Source of the DNA: Tetmemena sp. SeJ-2015 | Taxonomy: Eukaryota > Ciliophora > Spirotrichea > Sporadotrichida > Oxytrichidae | Assembly (NCBI GenBank): GCA_027382625.1 | Contig: JAJKFJ010022100.1 | Span: 1 to 64,000, forward strand | DNA: 64,000 bases | Direction: 5' to 3' | In this document: in pieces, positions 11,459 through 23,214 of the stretch | Layout of the letters: each line of letters opens with the position of its first letter | Numbering within the stretch: position 1 is the stretch's first letter | Notes under the pieces: generated by a model | Seen by the model: only the letters and a program-made list of their open reading frames with translations | Told to the model about the DNA's origin: nothing | The model's database searches: none | Made by a program: the position numbers and the translations under genes

Positions 11459-13598
11459 TAGTGTGCCAAATAAATAAGGGCAAGAAAAGATAACTTTATA
11501 AAGATCAGTAAGCCCCAATTAGAACAACTAATAACTCTAAAATTAATTCAAGGACGGCAGAAGGCACGGATACGGAGAAGTCCACTTGACGTTTTTAAAT
11601 CCACTTTAAAACCCTAAAAGTAGAGCTGTGATTAAAGGCAATTGGAAAAACGGATTGCTCCATGGAAAGGAACAAATATGCCTCATTCATACTATTTAAG
11701 TGGATTAAGCTAAAACTAACACAGATATTTAGCACTTAAGTAATCCACGAGCAACACCTTAGGCTATTGACTCTGCTCCAAAAGAGATAATCTTTAATGA
11801 TTAACTTGAAAGAACATAAAATTCAGCAAACTAAAATTCTTAACAAGTTCATTAAACCTTATATACTAAAACTTAGACTGATAAATTTGAGGGTACTTTT
11901 AAAAAGGGTTAAGCTCATGAAAAAATAATATTAATATTTAAGTATCAAGGATAGTTGATCAAATCAATTGATAAATCAGTGGAGAGGGAATCATCACATA
12001 TTTTGTCTAATTAATAGTGCTCATTTGAAATGAACTTGCTATCTAACGGAGGAAGGATTCAATTCAATAATGGAATAGAATATACAGGTGCTCTTATGAA
12101 AAATCAGTTTACAATTTTCATAAATGAGATTGAAATTAACGTATTAAAATAAGGTATATCTTTATCTATTTGAATTTATTTTTATATGTCAATAAGGAAA
12201 ATTTAATGGAGCAGGGAGCTGTGCATGGATACTTAAAAACTAAACACCAAAGGATTAAAACATAAGATTCTAGGGGTTATTTAGAGAAGGATAAATCCAT
12301 GGAGGTACCCAAATTATAATATACTTTTCGGATAAAGTATGCTTAATGGATTTTTCAAAGATGGTTAGCTAGAAGGTAGGGCTTTTATACAATAAAAATA
12401 TAATAAGCAAAGTTATAGCAAAAATTTGTTCAAATTAATAAAATTATCAATTTATTACATGCAAGATTCACAAACATGTTTTTTTATGTGAAAATTAAAT
12501 AAAAATACTTATAAAAATGGAAGTATTTATTTGCTTTGCCTTACCTACAAGGGATCAATAGCTCTTCAGAAAGAAGAACCAGCCTTGATACCATAAATTT
12601 AAAAGCAAGAAAATTTAAAATTCATATAACTGATTTAAGCTAGAAAAAGCAAGAAAAAACAGAGAAATCTGAAGAAAGAGATTATGAAGTAGAGGGATTT
12701 GGAGAACTGAGTTGGAATGACAGAGACCAATTTAATAAGAGTTACATTGGCGAATTCAAGAAAGGTAATATGTGCGGATAAGGATAGCTCTAGTTCTTGG
12801 ATTAGTATGGAGGACTTACAATTCCATTAAATATAGTTGAATGAAGGAGAACTAGTTTTATGGGAAGGGTGAGATTATATATTCTAATGGAGATAAGTTT
12901 AGTGGCTACTTTTCAAGGGGATTATTTGAGGGAAATGGTACTCTCACCTTCCTAGATAATCGTTATATTTATACAGGAGAGTTCTCAGAGGGACAATTCT
13001 CAGGCTCTGGCCAATTTATTTTATTTCATATGCCAATTTCATATTTTGCATTTAGAGGTCAATGTAAATTAAGAAGTATTTCATTCTAAATTAGTTACAA
13101 AAATATGCAAATCTAATAATAAGTTTGTATTAAAAGGAGCCTTAAATGAATGATTGCAATCGAAACGTACTACTTTGCTTTAATAACGGAGATGAATATT
13201 AAGGTTAGGTAAATACAAGTTATCAATTCCAAGGGAAGGGAGTATATTCATGCTATATGGAAAACTCAAAACTAATAGCAACTTTCAAACCACTATATTC
13301 TTAAGAATTAATTAGTTGGGAATCCAAAGAAAATTATGAAAGTCTTATATGGATTTTATTCTCAAGGGAAGCTCAATGGAACTGCTTTTGAATGCATTTA
13401 TGAAAGCTGTAAATAAGAATTAAATCACAAAGTACTTTGATTTTTCTAAATGGAATTCAACAGAGAATGAAGTTAGAGTAGGAAATAGAAATGAACTCTA
13501 ATCTTTTTTCTGAACAGGCTAAACTTAGGGATGAATCCTTCTATGAGCAAATTGAAAAAGAAAGTCTTTTCTTAAATTAACAATAAATTCAATCTTGA
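11459..13598 (+). CDS. MORN-repeat protein, interrupted by IESs
   Basis: Repeated MORN-type units are visible throughout: FKDGRRHGYGEVHL, NGLLHGKEQ, FEGTFKKGQAHE, GKFNGAGSC, FQGLFREGQIHGG, NGFFKDGQLEGRAF, SYIGEFKKGNMCGQGQL, FSGYFSRGLFEGNGTLTF, YTGEFSEGQFSGSGQF and YGFYSQGKLNGTAF. Such proteins usually act as membrane- or cytoskeleton-associated scaffolds. An intron of about 43 nt (GTATAT...AATAAG) begins near 12151. Two clear IESs at 12806 and 13294 each fall in the middle of a MORN unit and restore it on removal. A further shift near 12330 may be an indel. The C-terminal segment is Glu/Gln-rich and ends at TGA 13596-13598. The 5' end is unresolved: no clear ATG is seen before 11518. Confidence 0.65.
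12806..12863. other. IES, 53 bp, pointer TATGG
   Basis: TATGG occurs at 12806-12810 and 12859-12863. Removal joins LDQYG to KGEIIYSNGDKFSGYF, a perfect MORN continuation, and removes an in-frame TGA. There is no GT-AG alternative. Confidence 0.85.
13294..13350. other. IES, 52 bp, pointer TATAT
   Basis: TATAT occurs at 13294-13298 and 13346-13350. Removal gives FKPLYGFYSQGKLNGTAFE, restoring a MORN unit across the junction. Confidence 0.8.
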
Positions 13599-13712
13599 TT
13601 AGATAAATTTGATCTTAATAAAACAATTTTTAATAAACATTGACAATTAAGAAATTAATTCAATTTTCTTAGTATGAACTCAATCTATTGAGGGGTGCTT
13701 TTCCTCATGAGA

Positions 13713-16700
13713 TCATCTTCTTGAGGCTGATTTAGGCTTAATGTAGAGGTTAGTAGTACCTCTGGTTGTTCTAGTTCTAGTTTGCTTGATCAAGCAGTCT
13801 TCACAATGCCACTCGTCAAGTGGCTTTTTGGAAAGTCCTGAGCAACTCAAATGGGTAACATTTCTACAACTTATGCAGCACAAAACTTTTCCTCCTTTGT
13901 TGCACTTGTAGCATGCCTCGTCCCACTGCTTGCTTTCATCATCATCTTCAGATTCTTCTTCGTTCTCATCGTTCTCATCATCATCTTCATTGTCAGAGCT
14001 TTCCTCGATATCTTCATCGTCATCATCTTCACTATCAGATACTCTAGCACCCTTTTTCTGATTGGCTTGCCTTTGAGCCATCCTCGCTCCTCTAGTTTAA
14101 CTCTTTTTGCTTCTCTCATTCGATTTATCAAAGTCAGAGTCACTCTCATCTTCATTTTCAAAATACTCTTTGTAACTTTTTTGGGCTCTAGATCTGCCAC
14201 CTGTGTAATTAACAGAGCTTGCTGCTTTTGAGGATTTATTAATATTCTTCTTCTTATTGTTACTACCCAGGCTAATCTTTCTATTTAAGAACGATATTTA
14301 TGAGGTAGCTAATTTCTGCTGTTCCTTGTTTTTCTTCTTCTAATCCCATTTCTGCCTTCTTGTAATAGACTCATTCACTACCTTTTCAAGAATCTTAATG
14401 GCTATGTACAAAGCATTGACGTTACCAGAGCAGCAATCAGAGAAGACATATTATCTCCAGCTATCACGAAGCTCATCCTTAGACCAGAACCTGTAAAATT
14501 TGTTCTTGATGATTCTCACGTTCTTATCTTGTATACCTTTAATTAAATTCAAACCTTCTGCATCATTAGCATTTTCAGTCTTGATAATGCTCTTTTCATT
14601 AGAGTAGTGCATCTCGCTATCAGAACCATCCTCCTGATCTTTCATATCCTCTTTTGCATCTTTAGAAGATGATTATAATTTTTTCTTCTCATCTTTCTTG
14701 TCAACATATTTCAAGAAATTTGGATTACAGAAGCCCTCATCCAATTTCAAAAGCAGCTGCTGAATATCTTCTACTGACTCAGCGCAAGTTATTTAGTCTC
14801 TGGTACGCTCTCTCACTGGTCTAACATCCCACTCTCTATTAAAATGCAAGTTTGATTCTGTGTAGAATTCTTCCAGATTGAGGAGAGTCAACTTCACATT
14901 GTCAAATGATATTCTCTCCTCCTACTCCTTTTTAGGAAGGTTGTTATATTAAGATCTACCTCTTATTTTAACCTATTTCTTATTTTCCAAGTTGTATTGT
15001 CTCTTAGTTGGCATTTTTCTAATAAACCAGACTGAATTTAACAGAGCTTGATCATAGTTATCATTCTCAAAGATTAATCCAAATTTAAGAAACATTATTT
15101 AAGATGACATGCTTAGTAGGCTGTTGAGACTCTTCTTCATCCTCATGCTCCTCTTAGCTCATTTAAACATCCCTCTTGGACTATTCTTCTAGTTTGCTAT
15201 CTTCCTTCATGTTTACATCCTAAGATTTGTTCCTATCTTAAACATATACTACTTCTACAAATAGATTAATGGAATCTGATGAGGGAACAGTATCTTGCTA
15301 CTTGGTTGCAGAAGGTTTTTTGCTTTTCTTTAACTTGAGTCTGTCTCTGATCTTCCTCAAGTTCTCTTATAGCTTTCTCTCTCTTAAGCCCTTCATGTTG
15401 CAAGCTTCAATCAATCGCTCAAACTCTTCCTCTTAGTCATAGTAGTACCAGTTGAATGTCATTTTCCCATTTTTCCCATCGTCTAAGTTTTTCAAACTAG
15501 AGATCATTTCTTCCTCCTGGTCAACTTATGGCTTTGTAGATGTATCAATCTGCATTTCACCAGAGTTATTATCATAGAATAGATAATTATATAAGAGTTG
15601 TTGTTTTCCTCCTTCATTACTACGTCTCTCTTTGCTAATTTGCTCTCTTCTTTAGCATCTTCAGCCACTAATTCGTATTTCTTAATGAATAATTTAGCAG
15701 GCTCCTCCTTGAAGAACCAGTATTCATTCTTATCCGCATCTCTGCCCAGCATAGAAGTTTTGATGGAGGTCTTATAAGCTGACTCGTTGAATTTGTCAAT
15801 CTTATTTTGCTTTCTTTCAATCTACTCATCTATGGTTTTTAATTGCTTGAGGATCTTATTCTTTCCTTTATCTATTAATTTAATAATACCAAAGACTAAT
15901 TATTACCAGAATTGATTAAGAGCTCATTGATCTGCTGCATGATGATTTTACTCTGAATTCTATTGGCATCTTTGAGCTTGCCTTTTAGTTCATCAATCCT
16001 ATTTAAGATCTCCTCTGAATTGTTGAAGAAATTGCTCTAAGCGTGCTCTTTGATCATTTCTTACTTTTATCCTTCGAGAACCTTAATTTCTGCGTATATA
16101 TCCATTTTTGACTTGTTACACAGAGAGCGCTCTTCCACTCTTTTGTTCAAGAATGCTCTAAAATCATCCAGATCATGCAACCCATCAATTAGAATCTCCA
16201 AGATCTCGCATTTCTCAGAGTAGGAAAGATTTGAAGAGTATGTCTCTCCATTTAAGCTGCCTAGCTTATCGCACAAGGATATTTAATACTCGTCTAGAGG
16301 GTAGAAGTCAAATTTAGACTGCTGTTTAATGATCAGTCTTATCATCTCAGGCCAAAGAATCTCGGGCTTATCAATTTACCTATAAATTTCCTCCAAAAGT
16401 ACATCGTCTTTTTCATTCTAATCCTTAGTGGAATCCTGTTCCTCAGCTTATCGCTTTAATTCATTGAAGAATGCCTTGAAAATAGCGATATGAATCTCAT
16501 TTAAAAGCCTTAATTAAGTAACTTAGGTTGCTCTCTTAAGAAAGCTTTGATAGCTTTAACATTTTTCTGGCTCAACATCAGCCTGCTCAATCTTAGAGCT
16601 TAATTTATAAACTTAATCTGGCTTTTAGTCAAATTAGAGGGCAAATTAAAGCTCCTCAAATTTGAAATTTTGCAAACCCAGAAAATCACCAAAGTTATTT

Positions 16701-18384
16701 AGGAACTCCCAAATGTATATAAGCCTTTCGAATTCAGGTCCTGGAATCAAGACCTTTTTTAAAACTGGCTTCTCAGGAAAGTTATCGGCACCATGAAGTT
16801 GAGGCATCTTTTTAATCAATCTATCCTCAATAGGGTACTTAATAGAATGCTTTTCAACAAGTTCAGGGAATTCCTTTTAAAAGATTCTAAGTTGAGTCTT
16901 GAATTCTTCATTCTTCACTTACTTTGCCCTCTCTGCTTCAGACTTTTCATGCGTCCTCTTTGCTTTTTAAATCAATAATTCTTTGAAGGAAGTAAAGTCA
17001 TATACAGGTTCAATGACTTGTGGCTTCAGTTTTTAACCAGTATCAAGATTTATAATATGAGAGATTATACTCCCATTGTTGTTTACTGGGTTATTTCTAT
17101 TATTTTTGGTTTTTTGGTTTTGTTTTTACTTTTTATTATCTTTCAACTACTAATTATGATCCTGTTTAACTTAAATTTCATTCTATTTTACCTTGCTTTG
17201 GAAAAAATTAAGCTTCGTCTATTTCTATTTCTTAACTCCTGGCTCTTGCATCTCTTCATCTCTTGGCTTATTCGCTTGTGAGCTATCTTCTACATTATTA
17301 TTTGTTTGAACGACTGTAATTTTCTTTTTGATTTAAACTCCTCCTTTTTTTTTAGACTTTGATTTTTAATTGCACTTTTGCTTTTTCTCCTCTTCTTCGG
17401 CCTACTTTTTAGCTTTAATCTCATCTAGCTTTTGAATTCTGATACGATTTTTTTCTTCCTCTTCCTTCTCTTTGAGTATCCTTTTTTCCTCTCTCTTTTT
17501 TTCGACCTCCGCCTCTTTCTCCCTCATTTCCCGCTCTTTTTGAAGGCGCTTTTCCTCTTGCACCTTCTCCTTATCTTGAGCTTCTCTATTAGATTAAGAC
17601 TTTGATCACGAGTTTTTAATTAACAATGGTCTTTTATCAACAGTAATATCATTTTACTGTTATTGTTGTTCCTCTAACTTTCTCTTACTCTCGATGATGG
17701 GACTAAATAAGAATGAAACAAGAACGATTTTTATTACATGCACCTAGGGCAGAACCACTCTTCGTCATCGGCAGGCATACCCTTGAGTTTTAGACATTTC
17801 AGATGGTAAGAACGAGGACAGTTGTCGCAACAAAGCAAGTCTCCTCCATCCTTGCAGTCGTTGCAGTGGTCTCTGTTCTGCTTTTCAAGATATTAGTTTG
17901 GATCATCGTTGCTACTTTTAGCCTGAGAAGAGAATCCCATACTCTAAGACATCTCTCTGTTTGCGGCTGATTTCTGGGACTTTTTGGCTGAGAAATCCTG
18001 CATCTTTATAGCGCTTGCTCCTCTCCCTCCTTTTTACTCCTCTACATAATATATGAGAATCAGTATCAGATTAAAATTAAAAGCTAGAGATATCAATCAA
18101 GAATAGAAAGATTATCTTATCCTTATTCCAACAACCTCAAGATATAGAGTAACAAAATGGCGCGAAATCTGTTGGCAAATTTTAGTTTTTGGAGGAGACT
18201 TACCGTTTTCTATTTCATTTTAATTTTAAGAAGAAGAGGATGTGATACAAGTTTAAGGTTGTAATTAGTCTTGGGTCTTTCTGGGATCTTTAGGAGTTTA
18301 TAAATTGTTTGCGTTATCTTCTCTTCTGGATGATTGGGAGTCGTTACCCCTACCTTGCTTTGATGGCTTTTTAATTCTTGCCAT
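13713..18384 (-). CDS. PHD-DDT-WHIM-PHD chromatin remodelling subunit (ACF1/BAZ-like)
   Basis: The protein is about 1,450 residues. The start is the ATG at 18384 and the stop is TGA 13713-13715. Domains in order: a PHD finger near residue 130 (CNDCKDGGDLLCCDNCP...H..C...CPRC); a long Lys/Glu-rich coiled region; a DDT domain (FERLIYIWEFLNNFGDFLGL); helical stretches; a WHIM-like block with LGRDADKNEYWFF; an acidic Ser/Asp/Glu tract; and a C-terminal PHD finger (CYKCNKGGKVLCC...C). DDT+WHIM proteins pair with ISWI ATPases to space nucleosomes, so a nuclear remodelling-complex subunit is inferred. Introns: 18042-18203 (162 nt), 17703-17737 (35 nt) and 15872-15906 (35 nt), all GTA...AG. Two IESs are present, at 15562 and 15062. 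One in-frame TGA (17606-17608) remains unexplained in the coiled region. Confidence 0.85.
15062..15096. other. IES, 31 bp, pointer CATT (AATG on coding strand)
   Basis: CATT occurs at 15062-15065 and 15093-15096. Removal joins KHVILNN to DNYDQALLNSVW on the minus strand and removes a TGA. A GT-AG intron of 47 nt with an unusual GAG acceptor is a weaker alternative. Confidence 0.6.
15562..15599. other. IES, 32 bp, pointer AGAGTT
   Basis: AGAGTT occurs at 15562-15567 and 15594-15599. On the coding strand, removal joins KEENNNS to GEMQIDTSTK and repairs a frame shift. No GT-AG pair fits. Confidence 0.8.
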
Positions 18385-18517
18385 TTTTTCTATGATTATA
18401 TAATAATTTATTATAATAATTTATTATAATAATGTATTTTTAGTTTTATTGTAGAGTTTACATTAATATGACTATTTGTGTGTTAAGCTCATGGTTGGGG
18501 AGTTCTAAAGTTTTAAA

Positions 18518-19024
18518 ATGGAGATCAGTATCAAGAAATTTAATAAATGTAAAATCAATGAAGAATGGAAACGTAAGTTCTCAGATATTTATCATGAATA
18601 TGACTTATAGGGAAAGTATGTGAGCATGCAGGATCCCAAAAACAAATTTAGGTACAAGGGAACTTTCTCAAACAATTAAATCAGTAGATCTATATAACAT
18701 CATCACATATCTTAATGGTCATTCCTATCAAGGCTCATTTAAATGAAACAAGTACTTAAAAATCAGTTTTAGGGATAAGGAACACTCATAATTCCCATGC
18801 AGCCTAATAATTTATAAGGCTCTGCAACCAATAAACATTCACAAAATAATTATGAAATTATAAGCAAACAGAAAGCATCAGAAGTGTATGAGAAATTTAT
18901 ATACGAGGGAGAGTTTCATTTAGGAAAATATAAATCGAATTATTGTTATTCATACATGGAGGTTAGGGCACCTTTTATTTCGGATTATTATTTAAGAAAG
19001 TTTTTCTTATTAAAAAAATATTGA
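18518..19024 (+). CDS. Small MORN-repeat protein with two very short IESs
   Basis: The start is the ATG at 18518 (MEISIKKFNKCKINEEWKRK) and the stop is TGA 19022-19024. After removal of two short inserts the MORN units are continuous: FRYKGTFSNNQI, ITYLNGHSYQGSFKNQFQGQGTL and FIYEGEFHLGKYKSN. The last 20 residues (hydrophobic, Lys-rich) may be readthrough of a missed intron. It is a likely relative of the larger MORN gene at 11.5-13.6 kb, separated from it by the PHD gene on the opposite strand. Confidence 0.6.
18680..18705. other. IES, about 19-22 bp, pointer ATCA
   Basis: ATCA lies at 18680-18683 and again at 18699-18702 (or 18702-18705). Either deletion restores the frame from TFSNNQI into ITYLNGHSYQG. 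The exact right boundary is ambiguous because ATCATCA is repetitive. Confidence 0.6.
18739..18760. other. IES, 17 bp, pointer TTAAA
   Basis: TTAAA occurs at 18739-18743 and 18756-18760. Removal gives GSFKNQFQGQGTL and removes an in-frame TGA, continuing the MORN pattern. Confidence 0.75.
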
Positions 19025-19510
19025 TATTTTTAAGCTTAGTGATTTAATCTTGGAGGAGTCACTTTCATAAATATGTTTTGAATTCCCAAGTTAATGATAA
19101 ACCTTTTTGCAAAATGAGTTAGGTAATCCATCTTTGAAAGTTATTATAAGTTATTATCGAAGATTTTATGAGTTATAATAAATGCCGCAAGAAATTATAC
19201 ATTTCTATATATTTAAATTAATCCATCTTAGACAAATTTTCAAGTAATGATTGCAATCAATCTGACCTCCTAGAAAGGCTCTAAAAAAAACTTATTAAAG
19301 CACTTTAACTGGCCAGTTAGATTTATATTTACTCATTCCACCATAGTAGATGGCAAGTCCTCCTAATAAATTTGATATATGCTTTATAAAGTAAAGTAAA
19401 ATATTAGGAATGCAAAATTAATAATCATTTATCTAAACCAGCACTTATTGTACTGATCAAGAAAAATAATTACCATCCTATGTGATAAATGCTTTATAAA
19501 TATTTTAATT
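19025..19510. other. AT-rich spacer
   Basis: No coding frame supported by protein-like sequence is seen. A near-duplicate phrase (tgctttataaa preceded by gata) occurs at about 19379 and 19489. This is probably spacer or germline-limited DNA. Confidence 0.35.
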
Positions 19511-20859
19511 GATTAACTCAAATGGCAAACATGAGTACAGGTTTCGCAGCACATATTAAGTTTGATATATTTTTTTGAGGATTGAACTTGCATAGGCTTG
19601 TTGTTTGATGAGCTCTATGGCTTTGATTATTCTGTTTTCTGCTGTTAATATTGTTATAAGTTCTTATCTTGGCCATTCTCTGCATCATTCATTGAGTAAT
19701 TAGAGTGCATTAATTTATCTTTAAATCCTCTTGAGAGTCTTCCTCATCTTTCTATTTAGATGATGTCACCTCTTGTAGCAACTAGCTTGTTTTCCAAACT
19801 TTATTAATTATTCAAAATATTTAAATATAAATATGGCCTATTACTGCTTGAGTATCTTATTCTTTTCACTCTGCAGCTCATTGATTTATACTATAATATT
19901 TTATATTGTGAGTATGTCTCAGGGTAGCAGCTGACTATTATCTATAATGAATGGCTATTCGCTATCAATCGTCTTTCTAATTTCCTCATTACAAGTCTTC
20001 TTCATTCTAGACTAAATCATGATATGATTGAATCGCACTTATAATCTCTAATCCTTACTCTGATACAGTCTTATTACTTATGAATTCTTCCCAGTCTGGC
20101 TCAATTATGAATAGCTCAGTCTAGCTGTACAACTAAACTTATTTCAAATAACTTTTGATGAAGTTGAGTCTTAACGAGTCTCTATCTCTCTTCCTTTTCC
20201 CTCTTTGTAAGAAATTAATCCTCTTTATGGGAGCACTACTTAACATCTTCTTAATAGAAGAAGTGGCTTGAGCAACAACCTACTCAGCATTTTACCCAGC
20301 TTGCTAATGGATAGCGTTCTCAAGTGGTACTATATTATAGGAGTTGTCGCCTTGTTTAACCTCTTCTCCATTAGCATCCTCACCTATCTTAACTCCTATT
20401 GTAATAATGTGAGCTGATGTTAGATTGGGTTCTTTGAGCATCTGACTAGTTGGCTTCCCTCTGTTGCTTGAGTTTGAATTTAGTGTCAATGCGCTCCTGC
20501 TTCTCCTGATCCTTTTAGAACTTGAGCTACTGCTACACTAATTTCTTCTCCTCCTTCTATCTAATCTTATCTTGCTTGGCTTTCTCAATCTCATCCAATT
20601 TGCGGAGTCTCTCTTCCTCCTTTCTTTGTTTCTCTTCCAGCAGCTTTTGCAGTTTCTCCTAAGATAATTGATAGCAGGAATAATATGTCATTTGTATCTT
20701 GAGCTTTCTTTCTCCTCTCTTCCTCTAACTTAATGAAAGCTAATTATTATTACCATTCTGCTTCTTTCCATCATCTGGATCATCAATCATAAGTGAAATT
20801 ATGAATTATAATTAGAGTTTTCTACTTTGATCTAGGTCTAGTCTTGGATTTAGATTTTT

Positions 20860-20895
<36 letters not shown>

Positions 20896-20931
20896 ATTAT
20901 TATTTGATGGCTCTATTTTGGTTGCCTTCAT
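19511..20931 (-). CDS. Unknown coiled-coil protein with N-terminal poly-His
   Basis: The start is the ATG at 20931. After MKATKIEPSNNNN comes a run of 11 His, all encoded by CAT. A long Glu/Lys/Gln coiled coil follows (EKLQKLLEEKQRKEEERLRK), then a less charged region with SYLKQVQLYSQTELFIIEPD, and a polar C-terminus. Two frames overlap without a stop at about 20380-20480, so the junction between them (IES, intron or indel) is not resolved. Further breaks occur at about 20000, 19900 and 19700, and the 3' end is uncertain. No family recognised. The poly-His tract might bind metal, but that is speculation. Confidence 0.45.
20861..20895. repeat. (TGA/CAT)n trinucleotide repeat encoding poly-His
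   Basis: About eleven tandem ATG/CAT units read as CAT codons on the minus strand. All His are the same codon, so the tract looks recently expanded and could vary in length between alleles. Confidence 0.8.
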
Positions 20932-21056
20932 TAGTTGTACCTCTTTTGTAGCTAAACTATTTATTATAATCTATATACATTCAAATTCAAAATTATATCT
21001 CTCTAGGACTTCTAAGATAGAAAATGTATTTATAGATTATTTTTAATTCAAACGTT

Positions 21057-22981
21057 TCATTAAACTTAGTTGAACTATTGCTGCTGCAAATAGTTAGCTT
21101 CCTCCTGTGACTATTCTTGAACTTATTAACTTCCTTCTCCTACTACTAATATACTTGATAACATAACTTTAAACCATCATTAAACTAATTGACCCTCACC
21201 TGAAAAATTCTAAGCCTGCTAATAATTTTGACTGTGCCTAGCTTCGTTGTTTGGATAATTAATTTTGATGTTGGTGAGCTTCTGCTCTCCAGAGTTAATT
21301 ATACCTACTGTAGTCACACCATCCTCCACAGCAATTGTTTAGTTCCTCTGAGAGTCATATGCTGAAATGTTCTGATGAGAAAGTTAGTATCTATCTTCGT
21401 CACTGTCCACTAAATGAGCATCCTGCATATCCATAGATAGATTAAATTAAGGCAAAATTATATATCGTCTTGGTTTCTATTTCTCTTCCTACTTGCTCTA
21501 TGCATCAGCTTTTAAAAATATTTTTACTTAATTGTGCATTTAAATATGCCTTTGACTCTCTGAGATGGATCCCCCTCCTTGAAGAGTCCTGCTTTTGCCT
21601 TCCCCGAACTTCTCTTCACTGCCTGACATAAGACTTGACCCTCCATAGCCATCTAAAGAAGCTCCTCCTAAGGGTCTTTTAGTAAGTTTCCAACCTGCAA
21701 TTCCTTTCCTGAGCACTGGTGTCTCCATATCGTATAGAGATATCTTCTAATTCTGTCTTTTCTAAGACTCAGGCTTCCTCATAGCCTAAAGTCCCTTAGG
21801 AAAGGAATATTTGTTAATGTAGTGCTAGTTGTAGAGATCAGGTTTAGGATATCCACTTATTCTTTCGTTTTAATTTGAACCAAGAACTGCCTGAATGTAT
21901 TACTCAGTCATTTAAGAATCATTAAGAGGATTGCTGAGAGATCCAGCTTAAAGCTATTATCCGCCTTAAGCACTTGAGAACACACTCAAGTCTGAGCCAT
22001 GCTGATTTAAACTCTGCTATTGCTGTTGCTACTATTAGCTCACAAGAACTTGGATCTAAGGATTGTTCGAAGTCTACTTCTTTTGTGAGTCAAAGATTAG
22101 ATTCACTCCTCTAACCCCGGTAGTAGAGCTAAGATCTTTACCATTTATTTTCATTTAATTTGAAGGACCCTACCCCTCAATAATACTCTTTCCAGTGAGT
22201 TTAAGGTTACCTCCAGTCGACTCTTGGAAAGCTCTTTGCCCAGAATTGTTCATAATTTTAGCATTTTTCTTTTTACTTGATTCTATCATAGCTGCTTGAT
22301 CTAGTAAGCTCCTCATGTGTAATCTGGAAGGAGACTCATTTGAAATCTAGTCAATAATTGAACTGTTCTGTTACTAATATGGATAGGGGTGATGGCTGTT
22401 GTAATTTGCATTTGGATTGGAGGATCTTAAGCCAGATGGAACCAAGTTCTTGCCACCAACTATATACTCTTGATAATTTTGGTCCTTCAGTTTCACGTTC
22501 ACTAACTCTACGCCTCCTTATGCAGCTAAGCTATGCTGCTGGTAGACTTGAGAGTTGATCATTTAACTGCTCTCTTCTAAGGTCTTAGAGCATTTATTAA
22601 GAGTTCTTATTTGTATTGATATGGTGTGGACCCTGAGTGCCATGGCCATTTACTAGCATGTGTTGTTATGAGTTCTTTTTAGAGTAGACGACAGAGTGGT
22701 TGAGATTTTAATTGTAACTTAAACCTAATAGGTTGGAATTATCGTTGTGCTTTTGGATAAAGGATCTGTCGTTTATATGCTTAGCTGCGAATTTAGCAGT
22801 GTAAGATTTGCTCCCTAGCACTGGAGCATTGAATTCAAACTTTGGTTGAAGTCTAACAGCTGTTTTAAGAATGAAATATACCTTACTTTTTTGGGTTGAC
22901 ATTTGAGGCCACTTCTTTGTAATGAATGGGGTTTGTAGGCGCAGCGGAGGGCAAAGCCATTTTTCTTGATAAAATACCCAT
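21057..22981 (-). CDS. Unknown Gln/Ser/Asn-rich protein
   Basis: The start is the ATG at 22981 (MGILSRKMALPSAAPTNPIH). The usual longest standard-code frame would start elsewhere and is less natural. A 22-nt GT-AG intron (GTATAT...AACAG) follows codon 32 and joins VNPKKQ to AVRLQPKFEFNAPVLGSKSY. An AACTCT-pointer IES sits at 22551. The rest is about 480 residues of low-complexity sequence with poly-Gln (SQQQQQQQQSLNQ) and a Gly/Ser-rich block (RPLGGASLDGYGGSS). Near the end a 33-nt intron (GTGAGG...AAAG) avoids a TGA, giving a stop at 21057-21059. No known domain. A scaffold or RNA-associated role would be guesswork. Confidence 0.55.
22551..22605. other. IES, 49 bp, pointer AGAGTT
   Basis: AGAGTT occurs at 22551-22556 and 22600-22605. 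On the minus strand, removal joins HHINTNKNS to QVYQQHSLAAQGG and changes frame correctly. Confidence 0.7.
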
Positions 22982-23214
22982 TGTTCCATCCACAATACCT
23001 AAGTGTCTTATAAAAAATGTGTTGAGTGCTTACCTAAGTACTTCACTGAATACACTGGCCCTTAGAAGTCATTGTTAAATACGTTGAAGTCCTAACAGGT
23101 ATGATAATTAATAAAGAAGCATTTTACCATTTCTAAGCTCTGTTCAGATGTAAAACTTGCTCTTTTATTAATTAATTTGCTATATTATAATTATTTGTTA
23201 CTTCATTAATTAAA

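Noticed and set aside
13851..14231. 126-residue plus-strand frame resembling a membrane protein
   Set aside because: It is antisense to the acidic Asp/Glu tract and C-terminal PHD finger of the minus-strand remodeller gene.
16793..17281. Two plus-strand frames (61 and 87 residues) at 16.8-17.3 kb
   Set aside because: They are antisense shadows of the minus-strand DDT-region and Lys/Asn-rich coding sequence of the remodeller gene.
22708..22995. Minus-strand start MWMEQWVFYQEKWLCPPL for the Gln-rich protein
   Set aside because: The overlapping frame starting at 22981 (MGILSRKMALPSAAPTNPIH) is more natural and joins through a GT-AG intron to the same downstream sequence.
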